A stretch of DNA of 64,000 bases from an uncultured Erysipelotrichaceae bacterium (GTDB taxonomy: Bacteria > Bacillota_I > Bacilli_A > RF39 > UBA660). Of the stretch, positions 9,654 through 19,800 are shown one piece after another; position 1 is the first letter of the stretch, and every line of letters starts with the position of its first letter. Below the pieces are notes generated by a model. It was given only the letters and a program-made list of their open reading frames with translations. It had not been told where the DNA came from and searched no databases. The stretch is taken from the NCBI GenBank assembly GCA_902775285.1, contig CACYLI010000001.1:62001-126000 (forward strand), written 5' to 3'. The translations under genes were made by a program, and so were the position numbers.

Positions 9654-10250
9654 TTATGCAACTTGAGTTGCATCTATAATTATAGAAAATAATTCAACTA
9701 CACCTTGATAAGCATCAGGATTATTCTTATAACTTTCAGGAAATACCACTTTCAAAGTATATGAATCTTGTTCATTTGTATTATATCTAAATTTATACTT
9801 TCCATTGCAGTTAAAAACCTTATAAAAAACATCATAATCATCTTGTCTTATATCTGTACTACTAATTATATTAGTATGTTCAGAAGAAAAAGATTCATTT
9901 CTAATTATTTCATATGTCAAAGGTAAATTAGTTGTTGTTTCAAATTTAATACTATATTCCAAATTTACATTAGCTCTTTTTTCTTCATTAAAATTAGATA
10001 CATAAAAAGTATAGTATATAGGATCTGGACTTGGAGTTAAACCTGTAAGAGAAATAGTATTTTCATAAGTTCCCTGATTTATAAGAAAAAATGCAACAGA
10101 TGCTTCAGCACTAACATCAACTTCAGATTCATATCTTGCATGAGTTCTTCCAATAATATTAACTATCAAAAAAAGACACAATAAAATTAGAATTAATTGT
10201 GTAACTATTGTAAATCTTTTTTTATCAAATACTTTAAAGAAACTATTCAT
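9654..10250 (-). CDS. TasA-like secreted protein
   Basis: The 198-residue product carries a hydrophobic segment (about 15-32) ending in GRTHARYESEVDVSAEASVAFF, which is the classic precursor layout of SipW-dependent proteins: signal, Ala-Arg-Tyr, then a first beta strand. The mature part is Thr/Asn/Tyr-rich with no anchoring motif. It starts one base after the stop of the signal peptidase at 10252-10998, so enzyme and substrate form a translational pair, the second such pair in the locus. Confidence 0.65.
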   Translation of the reverse strand: MNSFFKVFDKKRFTIVTQLILILLCLFLIVNIIGRTHARYESEVDVSAEASVAFFLINQGTYENTISLTGLTPSPDPIYYTFYVSNFNEEKRANVNLEYSIKFETTTNLPLTYEIIRNESFSSEHTNIISSTDIRQDDYDVFYKVFNCNGKYKFRYNTNEQDSYTLKVVFPESYKNNPDAYQGVVELFSIIIDATQVA

Positions 10251-10251
10251 A

Positions 10252-10998
10252 CTATTGTCCCTTCATTTTACCATCTATTCTCTTTTGTAATTCATTTAAA
10301 TCTAACCTAATTGTATAATTTAAAAACTCTTTTTCTTTTTTATCAAATTTTACTTCTTCTCCAGCTTTAACCATATCTGTTTTCTTAACAAGTTCAACTA
10401 TTTCTAAATTAGACATTTTAGGACTATCTGGCATTTTATTAACTTGTTTTAAAGAAACATCTTGTATTTTATCAACTATTTTTTTATTTTGTTTTTTCTT
10501 AAATCCTTTATAAGAAAATGCAAAATCAAATAATATTAAAGTAACAAATACCATTATTATAATAGTAGGATCTGTAAATACTTTTTTCCAGATACCACCT
10601 TTTTTATAAACTTTTATTACTTTTCCAATAACATCTTTAACATCAACTGTAGCCATATCATCATCATTATTAGCATCTCCCCTAGTAGTTAGGATATTAC
10701 CTCTTTTAGTTTTAATTCTATGTGTAATTAAATTATTATCTTTATCTTTAAATGTAATAATATCATCTACAAAATAATCTTTTTTATTTTTAACGATAAC
10801 AATATCATCTTTACTAAAAATAGGTTCCATACTACCAGATGCTACAACAAAGGTAGAATAACCAAATACAACTGGATAATCATTTCCACTAACCATCATT
10901 TTAACATTACTATATATCAAAAGAATTAATATTAAGAATATTAAAAATGTTAATGCATCAATTATAAATTTTAATATCTTTTTTAATATATTTGGCAC
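10252..10998 (-). CDS. sipW: SipW-like signal peptidase I (S26B) with cytoplasmic tail
   Basis: An N-terminal helix (about 11-29) is followed by SGSM at 54-57 (nucleophile Ser56), ITHRI with His93, and TRGDANNDDD, the conserved region just after the His box. A second membrane helix lies near 145-163. About 80 charged residues follow, ending in NELQKRIDGKMKGQ, longer than usual for the family. The tail may bind a cytoplasmic partner. It is the second apparently active peptidase in the locus and is followed at once by its putative substrate at 9654-10250. Confidence 0.87.
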   Translation of the reverse strand: MPNILKKILKFIIDALTFLIFLILILLIYSNVKMMVSGNDYPVVFGYSTFVVASGSMEPIFSKDDIVIVKNKKDYFVDDIITFKDKDNNLITHRIKTKRGNILTTRGDANNDDDMATVDVKDVIGKVIKVYKKGGIWKKVFTDPTIIIMVFVTLILFDFAFSYKGFKKKQNKKIVDKIQDVSLKQVNKMPDSPKMSNLEIVELVKKTDMVKAGEEVKFDKKEKEFLNYTIRLDLNELQKRIDGKMKGQ

Positions 10999-11031
10999 CC
11001 TTTTTACCTTCCTTTTTTCTTTTTTTCTTAA

Positions 11032-11688
11032 TTATGGTTCGCTTGGTTCATCTGGCTCACTTGGTTCTTCTGGTACATAAGGAGTTATTGTTTCTCCTAA
11101 ATATTGAACTGCTCTTACAGTAATTGGAACAGCTAACTTACTATCTTCAGTAGTTCCAAGAATTGTATCACTTTCATTATATTCTTCTAAATCATCCCAA
11201 GTGATACTTACTCTAAGTGTAATAGTTTGACCACTATTAATAGAATCTAAATCTATTATGCCTGAATAAGTATTCTCAGCAGTTTTAATTGTTTGACTTT
11301 CTCCTAATTCATTTACATTAATACTAATATTATCTGAATAATTAATAGAATCAAAATTAAAAGAAACATCATATTTAACAGCTACATCACATTCAGTAGC
11401 ATCAAATACTAAATCAAAATAAGCACTTCCTCCAGGAGCAATATATCCACTTTCTACTCCTTCTATAGAATCATATACAAAACTATCTACTACTAATTCT
11501 TCTATTTCTCCATCACTAATTAATTCATTACTTATTTTTATAATCCATTTACCTATATCACTATCTGCTCTACCTCTTGAATTATTTTCAAACAAAGCAA
11601 AAGTATCAGAAAACATATATAATGTTAAACATGCAAATCCAAAAACAAGTAACCACAATATTAATCTAACATTAATCTTCTTCATCAT
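11032..11688 (-). CDS. TasA-like secreted protein with Pro/Glu-rich C-terminus
   Basis: A hydrophobic signal (about 9-27) ends in SDTFALFENNSRGRADSDIGKWIIKI, like the other SipW-type substrates. The mature domain contains the conserved strand TLRVSITWDDLEEY. The last 18 residues are a PEEPSEPDEPSEP tail, which looks like a flexible wall-spanning or crosslinking segment. No LPxTG motif is present. The start overlaps by 17 bases the end of the degenerate peptidase gene upstream, so the pair repeats the peptidase-substrate gene order of the locus even though this peptidase looks inactive. Confidence 0.65.
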   Translation of the reverse strand: MMKKINVRLILWLLVFGFACLTLYMFSDTFALFENNSRGRADSDIGKWIIKISNELISDGEIEELVVDSFVYDSIEGVESGYIAPGGSAYFDLVFDATECDVAVKYDVSFNFDSINYSDNISINVNELGESQTIKTAENTYSGIIDLDSINSGQTITLRVSITWDDLEEYNESDTILGTTEDSKLAVPITVRAVQYLGETITPYVPEEPSEPDEPSEP

Positions 11689-12199
11689 TCTTTGCTTCTT
11701 CTATAATAGAATATATTTCATATACAATTGCAAATATTGTTGGTAATATTACTAAAAACATAAATCCCCATCTAGATTCAAATATACTTAATATTGTTCC
11801 TAAATGATGATATACAATTGCTCCATCAGCTTTACCAATCATATCATTATATCCCACTACAGCATCTTTATCAAAATAATAAGAATCTTCTGCATGATCT
11901 GCTTCTACAACCTTTTGAATATCTCCAATATTTACAAATACTCCATCTTGAGCATTAGGTAAATAGAAAAATGCTTTATCTCCTGCTCTATAATTACTTT
12001 CAGATACTTTCTTAACAATAACAGCATCTCCTTCATTAAAAGGTTTACATTCATCATCATCTATTAAAATAACTGAATATTTTCCCAACACACTTATACT
12101 ATAATCATTATAAGATATTAACAATATTGTTGTTAATATAGCAATTAATGCCCACACTGAAACGATTATTCCTTTTATAAAACCTAATATCTTTCTCAT
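11672..12199 (-). CDS. Catalytically dead SipW-like protein
   Basis: The overall layout matches the SipW-type peptidases: N-terminal helix (about 10-33), a core with the GDAVIVKKV strand, a VVGYNDMIGKADGAIVYH region like the family's domain end, and a second helix near 148-168. But the nucleophile region reads YSVILIDDDECKPFNEGD where the active paralogs have SGSM, and the THR box is replaced by VFVNIGDIQKV. Both catalytic residues are therefore missing. The frame is intact and translationally coupled to the next gene, so this is a maintained pseudoenzyme, perhaps a chaperone or scaffold for a fibre subunit. The ATG at 12199 was preferred over a GTG 12 bases upstream. Confidence 0.62.
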   Translation of the reverse strand: MRKILGFIKGIIVSVWALIAILTTILLISYNDYSISVLGKYSVILIDDDECKPFNEGDAVIVKKVSESNYRAGDKAFFYLPNAQDGVFVNIGDIQKVVEADHAEDSYYFDKDAVVGYNDMIGKADGAIVYHHLGTILSIFESRWGFMFLVILPTIFAIVYEIYSIIEEAKNDEED

Positions 12200-12256
12200 A
12201 GAAAACCTCACTCTATCTTCATTTTAATTATAATATTTTATATATTATTAGTCAAA

Positions 12257-13765
12257 TTAATATTTATTTAAAGCTTCAGGAGCTTGTATTAAATATTTAA
12301 TTTCTTTTAAATTCATCATAAGCGTATAAACATCATAGTAAATCAACAACTTATCAACAATTTCAATAAATTTATCAATTTGTTCTTTAGTTAATTTGTT
12401 TTCATCAACAATTATACTATTTAATTTATACATTTCACTTATTATTTTAGGAATATTCTTTTCTTCTGCAATTACTATATTATTAATTATTTCACAACTA
12501 GAGTCATATATATACTTATTTAATTCAAGCATATGAGCATCTATATTTTCCAAAGATAATTCCTCATTTTGACCTTCTAATAATTTAACAAAATAGTTAA
12601 AATTATAACTTGTAAACTTAAGAATATCATAATAATTAGTTTCATTTGTTATATATTTAGAAATACATTCTTTAATTTTTAAATCATCTAATTCACTATA
12701 ATCTTTTACAAGTTCTCCAATTATATTATTTCTTTTTAATTTTGTATCTGCAAGTTTAACTTTATTTAATTTAAATAATCCAGTATTATTTATTTTTTTA
12801 TTTAAAGAAAATAATTCTTTTTCTTTTTTATTGATATCTTTTAATTTATTAGAAAATAATCCTTTATACTCTTCTTTTTTCTTAAACAATTCTTTAAAAT
12901 CATCTATTATATATTCAAACTTAATATAACCTTTATATTCATTTAAAGACTTTTTTAATTTAAGCAAGTTTTCATAATTTCTAGGAGAAGATGGATCAAC
13001 AAGTAATATTGATATTAAATCTTGAATTCTACTCTCAATTATAAAATCATCTATATCTAAAGTCTTATTAATAAATAAATCATATATATATTTAATACTC
13101 TTATGTTTTAATAATTCATTTGAATAAACTTTATTTCTATGATTAGATATAAAAGCTGCAAAATCAAAACCAGCATATTTAGTTTTAAAAAACTCATTTA
13201 ATTTAGATTCATTTTTATAATAAATATGCTTAATATTTAGTTCAATCTGCTTAATAATATCTGGTGTTTGCCAATATATATTATTAAATGTATCTTGAAT
13301 ATTTTGATCATTATTAAGTAAAGCTCTCATAAATACATTAACATTTTCAGAATATTGAAAATCTTTTTCGCTTAAATTTATTCCACAAGCTTTAAATAAA
13401 CCTACTATATGTAAAAATATAGCATTTGCATCATTTAAATTACCCTCTGATAGATTTTCTAATTTGAAAAACATATAATCTAGATTTAATTTTTCACTAG
13501 AAGTTACTCTAACATCAGATAATTTAAGTGTACTATACTCTATAGTTATAGGATTTAAATTAAAAGTTAAATCTTTGTATTTAGCTAATGTATAATCATA
13601 TCTTTTTTTGATTTCTGCTTCACATGACTCAAATATAGGTTTAAACTTTTGAATACATTCATCTATATATTCATTATATTTTTCTATATTCTTCTTATTA
13701 CTTTTAGGAAGGAGTTCAATATTAGCATTAACTTTTTCTATTTCTTGATTTAATTTATCAATCAT
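12257..13765 (-). CDS. Hypothetical helical protein (502 aa)
   Basis: A long Lys/Glu/Asn-rich protein with predicted coiled-coil stretches (residues 1-60 and about 290-340) and no signal peptide. No family is recognised. The C-terminus contains EIVDKLLIYYDVYTL, sharing ten identical residues with the unknown protein at 394-2025. The start overlaps the stop of a 33-codon gene and has AAGGAGG upstream. It probably acts in the cytoplasm as part of the surface-assembly locus. Confidence 0.6.
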   Translation of the reverse strand: MIDKLNQEIEKVNANIELLPKSNKKNIEKYNEYIDECIQKFKPIFESCEAEIKKRYDYTLAKYKDLTFNLNPITIEYSTLKLSDVRVTSSEKLNLDYMFFKLENLSEGNLNDANAIFLHIVGLFKACGINLSEKDFQYSENVNVFMRALLNNDQNIQDTFNNIYWQTPDIIKQIELNIKHIYYKNESKLNEFFKTKYAGFDFAAFISNHRNKVYSNELLKHKSIKYIYDLFINKTLDIDDFIIESRIQDLISILLVDPSSPRNYENLLKLKKSLNEYKGYIKFEYIIDDFKELFKKKEEYKGLFSNKLKDINKKEKELFSLNKKINNTGLFKLNKVKLADTKLKRNNIIGELVKDYSELDDLKIKECISKYITNETNYYDILKFTSYNFNYFVKLLEGQNEELSLENIDAHMLELNKYIYDSSCEIINNIVIAEEKNIPKIISEMYKLNSIIVDENKLTKEQIDKFIEIVDKLLIYYDVYTLMMNLKEIKYLIQAPEALNKY

Positions 13766-13859
13766 TATTAGAACCCTCCTTGCTGTTTTCTAAGTTTCTA
13801 ATAAATTTCTTTAATATTTCATACATTTCTAATAATTCTTTATTACTTAACTCGCTCAT
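13758..13859 (-). CDS. Small protein, 33 aa
   Basis: The reading frame begins MSELSNKELLEMYEILKKF and ends ...SKEGSNND. It has a good ribosome binding site (GGAAGGAG) and its TGA overlaps the ATG of the downstream 502-aa gene. The sequence is predicted to form one amphipathic helix. Size, coupling and ribosome binding site support real translation. It may be a small partner of the downstream protein or a translational-coupling leader. Confidence 0.5.
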   Translation of the reverse strand: MSELSNKELLEMYEILKKFIRNLENSKEGSNND

Positions 13860-13872
13860 AATTAACTCCTTC

Positions 13873-16800
13873 CTATTTTATAACAATATATTTTTCTACT
13901 GTTCCTATAGCGGAACTTCCATCATATAATATAAATTCTAACCTATATGTACCTGTTATTAATTCAGATTTTGTTCTAAATGTAACACTATTAGTTTCAT
14001 TAGGGTTATCAATTATAATATACTCTTTTTCTTTATCTCTTACAAGCGCATTATCAAAATAATCTTGTGCATTAATAAGAGTATAAGTTGTATCATCTAT
14101 TGTATTATAATTTCTTCTATACATTTTTAAATGTATACTTGGATTATTTAATCCTGAATTATAATCAATATCAAATTTAATACTTGCTTCTCCATTTGCA
14201 TTCTTACCAGTTAATGAATTAATTATCATTTCTTCAGGTGTAGTATTTACATCTAAGCCATAAATTTCATTAACTATCTCAATAGCAAAATCCTTAGTAT
14301 CTGAAGAATTTAAACCATAATAGATTCCATCTGGAGAACCAAATGATTCAAATCTCAATGTATAATTACCTGATGCTATCTTTGATGTTCCAGTATTAAT
14401 TATAACCCATTTTTCAGCACTATCAACTTTATCTGCAATTTTTATTCTTGTTGTACCATCAATATTTGGATAATATCTAACACCATCAATTTCATAATAC
14501 AAACCTAATAAAGTAGTTCCTGTTACAACATCACCATCTTCATTAATAAGAGATATTTTCATACCTAGTTTTGAATCAAAATAATGAGTATCATATATTG
14601 TTGTAGAACCTACAGTTGATTGTGTATAATCTATTGTCATATCCGCAATAACTGTTTCTCCATTATATATTTTATTTCTATCAAGTGTTCCATCCATATC
14701 TATAATAGCATCTTTATTAGTATATATATTATATACCATATCTTGATGTTGTGGACCAAGCACACTATAAATGATTTCATCATCATTATCTCGTATCTCT
14801 ATTAATAATTGATTATTTAATGAATCTGCATTTATTTGCGTATCACCAAAATCAATTATGAAAATATATTCTTCATTACAATAATTTCCTGTACTACAAT
14901 ATGAAGTATTCTTAGCAACATCATCATAATATACCCCACTATTAACAGCTCCCATAGTCTCAAACATAGATAAGTTATAGAATACTGTATCACTTGTTGT
15001 TAACTGAGTTTGTGCATTTGTTACATCACTAGCTGTAATAGTATGATAATAATACTCTGGAGTATCTTTTGCTAAATCAATCATAGTTATTTTAGTATTT
15101 AAAGGTAATACATAATTAGATACAAGACCTCTATGATATCCACTTCTATAAATTGAAGCACCTGAATTAAACAAAGAGTAATATGCACTAATTGAAGATG
15201 AAGAAGTAATATTTGTTGCACTTGATGTAAACAATTCATATTTTCTTCCTGCAGTCATTGCACCTTCATAGTTTACCGTATCAAATAATACTTTTGACAT
15301 ATTTACAGTAATAACAAGTCTTTTTGATTCTTTATTTAAAGCATCAACTTGTCTTATAGATAAAAGCTTAATTGTTGCTTTTCCCATACTAGCTGCTTCT
15401 GTAATATTTTTTGAATGGTGTAAATAAAATAACAAAGTTGGTGCTGAATCATTATTACCACCAATATAGTCTTTATCTCCAATGTAACTCTGTTGTTCAT
15501 TTGTTATGAATTGTGTATAACTATTTGATAACCATCCAATATTACTTGTTTGCATTGAAAGACCCATAACAGTGTTAGCTTCTGCGTCCGTTGGTGCTAT
15601 TTTTTTAATACTATTTTTATCAACTAAGCTAATATCTGGATCTAATTCACTAAAATCAAATCCTTGAATTTCAAAACTTGTATTTGGATCAGTAAAATCT
15701 CTTAATGATAATTCTATAGTACCTAATGTTGAATACTTTGAAGCTACTAATTCAATTTCATATTCAATAACACCTGCACCAATTGTCCACATATATAATG
15801 GTCCAGTTGGAGGTGTTGGTTCAATATAATTGACAATATTTTTACTAGTTGCTTCATCCATATAATTTGTATAGAAACCATCAACTTCTATATCATGATT
15901 AGTTTTATGAAGTCCAAGTACATAAGAACTAACATTTTCAAATACATCTCCCCAATCAAGTGTATCATCATAATCATATTTATCATAAATACCTGTATTG
16001 ATTGTACCATTTGAATTATATTTATACATTCCGAAGAATGTCATTCCTGTTACTTCACCATAATCAGTAATATTTTGATTTTTAGCAATATTCAAGTTTT
16101 TACCAGTATACATATATATTCTATTATCAACATTTTTTGTTACTGTTTTATTATTTTCATTTATTGTAACTTGAGCAACACTTCCATTAGAAGTTAAACT
16201 CTTAAATTCTTGTAATAGATTAGCACCTGTTTCTAAATATAATGTTGAATTATTTGTTAAATCAAGTTCATCTATTCTTGATAATGAGAATAATACATCA
16301 GAGTATTCATTTTCTCTATCGGTTGCTCCTATTAATAAAATTGAAGAATTGTTTAATACTAGTAAATCTGTTCTTTGAATTGAAATATTCTTTTTAGGAT
16401 TATCATATGTACCATAATTCTTAATTGTAATTTGACTAGTACCAGTTGTAGTAGAAGCATTACCACTTCCAAATATAGAACCTAATATTTCAAAATTTTC
16501 ATAATTATGTCCATTAATATTAACATCAATTGCTTTTGTAACACTAACAAATGTCCAGTCGTATTCATCAGATCCAGAAGCGTTAGCTTCACCACCACCG
16601 AATACAGTTCCTTTTATAGAAACATCTCCTCTTTGAACATTATTTCCTACAGCAACATCAGCTCCAATATTTACACTTGTTTGTCCATATACTTTTGATG
16701 TATTAGCTCCACCATATACATTTCCATATACAGTAGCACCTGCTATATTTACAAGAGCAGTTGAATTATTAACATTTTCACTACCAGTTGTAGCGGCATT

Positions 16801-19800
16801 TCCTCCACCAAATACAGAGCATGTACTTAATACTGAACATGAAGGTGTTCCAATAACTGTTGTACCACCTACTGTAATACTTGTATTTCCATATACAGTA
16901 GCAGTAGAACCATTTCCTCCTGCATATGCACTTCCATTTATGTTAGCATTGTTAATTAATACACTTGTATTTGTTCCAACACTACCTTCATTTCCTCCAC
17001 CATATACATTGTTGATAACTGTTCCACCTTGAATTAATAATGAAGTATCATTTGTTATACCAGCTGCATTTCCACCAGCATATATATTATTTACAGTTCC
17101 ATTTCTCATAAATACACTTGATTTATCAGAAATAGCTCTATTTCCTCCACCATATACATTAGCTATAGTACCATTATTTATTTTAACACTTGTACTTAGT
17201 GTTTTACCTCCGGCGTTATTTCCACCATAGACACTACCTACTTGTCCATTACTAATAACTACATTAGAAGTATCTACGTTTCCGCTTTCATTTGATCCTC
17301 CAAATACATTTGTTACATTTATTACACTTGTTGCATCAGTTGCTTCTAAAGTAATATTTGTACTTGCTGCACCTGCATGATTTCCTCCACCATAAATATT
17401 TGAAATAGTAGATGTCGCATTATGAACTGTAACATTTGTTTCTTCATTTACATAAGCTTCATTTCCACCACCAAATATAGTTGTTAGTGTTCCATCATTA
17501 ACTATTACTTCTGTTGTATCAACTGTTGCTTTATTTCCTCCTCCATAAACAGTAGGTGTTTGTCCACCATTAATAGTTACATGTGTATCTTCTGCTTCAG
17601 CTTGATTTCCTCCACCGAATATTGTAGTAACTTGTCCAGCTGACACTGCTATATTAGTTGTAGTTGTTTTTCCACCAGCGTTATTACCACCATATAAAGT
17701 TGTAACTGTTCCATTATTTATATTTACATTAGATACACTAACATTACCAGCTTGATTAGATCCACCATAAACATTAGTAGCTTTAGCAGTATTATTTAAT
17801 GTTACATTTGTAGTATTTGCTCCAGCTTGATTTCCTCCACCATATACATTTGGTATTGTGTTAGTTGTGTTAGTAATTGTTACAGTAGTGCTTCCACCAA
17901 CGTTTCCTTCGTTACCTCCGCCATAAACTACTGAATTAATTGTTCCATTAGAAATTGTAACATTAGTATTATTTGTAATTCCAGCTTTATTTCCTCCACC
18001 ATATACTGTAGTTAAAGTTCCACCAGAAATTGTAACAGTACTATTTGAAGAAGTAGCTTCATTACCTCCACCAAATACTGTTGTTGTGGTACCTCCAGTA
18101 ATAGTTACTATATTAGTTCCAGTTTCTGCTTCATTACCTCCACCATATATAGTAGTAATTGTTCCTGCAGTTTGATTAACATTAGAATTTGTAGTATTTC
18201 CTCCAGCATTATTACCACCAAATACATTTGTAACTGTTCCGTTGTTAACATTTACATTTGAAGTAGTAACTACTCCAGTTTCATTAGAACCTCCATATAC
18301 ATTTGTAATATTTATAGGTCCACTTCCAGATGCTAGTGTTACATTTGTTGTCGTAGATCCAGCATTATTACCACCACCAAATACATTTGGTATTGTATTA
18401 CCAGTTTTACTTATATTTACATTTGTTGTTGTAGTATTTACTAAGTTTCCACCACCATATATAGCAGTGTTAACAGTAGCACCTGTAACATCTACATTAG
18501 TAGTTGTACAAGTTCCACCTTCATTATTTCCACCAAATACTGTTGAAACAATTCCATTTTGTATATGTACATTTGTTTCGATTACATCACCTAATTGATT
18601 AGATCCTCCATATAGTGTTGTAACAGTTCCACCTCTTAAATAGATATTTGTTTCATCTATAGAAGTTTTATTACCTCCACCATATGCATTAGTAACTGTT
18701 CCACCATCAATATAAACTGTATCAGTTCCTTCTGGTTTACCAGCTTCATCAAATCCACCAAATACATTTGTAATTGTTCCACCATTTATATCAACTGTAA
18801 TATTTCCTTTAACGTAAGGAGTAGCACTAGAACTACCTTTAGCACCTCCAAATACTGATTTTAAAATAGTTCCGTTATTAACTGTAACATTAACTGTATT
18901 TGAATTACTTGATGCAGTAGTAGATAAAGCATTAACAGTACCAAAAGCACTTCCTCCATATACTGAACCATTAATATTTGGTCCACTTGTTGAATCTCCT
19001 ATTGTTACACCTACATTATTTCTAACAAAAGTATTAGCTCCTTCACCACCACCATAAACATCTGTATAAACTTTTCCATTTATGATATTTACATTAGTTG
19101 AACCATATACTTCTCCTTTAGTTCTAGAACCTCCATAAACTGAACCATACACTTCTCCATCATTCATAGTGATATAAATATTTGTAGTATTATTTGAACT
19201 ACCAGCTCCGTTATTGTTTCCTCCACCATATACAGAACCTTTAATTTCACCACCATTTATAACAATATTTGTATTATATGTATTATTACTACCATTTTGT
19301 CCAGTAGCACCAAAGTTTCCTCCACCATATACATTTTTATTTATTGTACAATTTCCATCAATTACAACATTAGAATTATTTACAGTACCAATTGAGCTTT
19401 GGCCTTCTTTACCATTACCAATTCCAAATACACTACCAGCTTCTACTTTACTATAAGATTCAATTGAATTATTTTGTACAAGAGTTGGATTTCCTATAAC
19501 AGCATTACCGCCAATGTATACATAAGAATCAGCATCTAGAGTTCCATCTCCATTGCTACCATCAACACCATTAGATCCACCTAATACTGCATAGTTTACA
19601 CGTCCTCCAGTCACTTGAATAATTCTATTTCCATAAGTTTCACTGACTCCAGCTCCACCTACTATTAAATCTACTTCTCCACCTTTCATATAGATAAATG
19701 CATTATTTAATGTTTTCAAAGTAGATGACGCAAGAGGTCCACCTAAAAGGTTATAAATATATCCACCTTCAATTATAGCAGTTCTTGCAGAATATTGAGT

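Noticed and set aside
18242-18598. Long plus-strand frame opposite the GGGN repeats
   Set aside because: It is a shadow of the repeat codons of the giant gene (Pro/Val/Thr-rich, no ribosome binding site); the same applies to the frame at 19214-19456.
16560-19755. CRISPR array
   Set aside because: The periodic sequence is in frame inside one long gene, varies by codon, and has no unique spacers or cas genes nearby.
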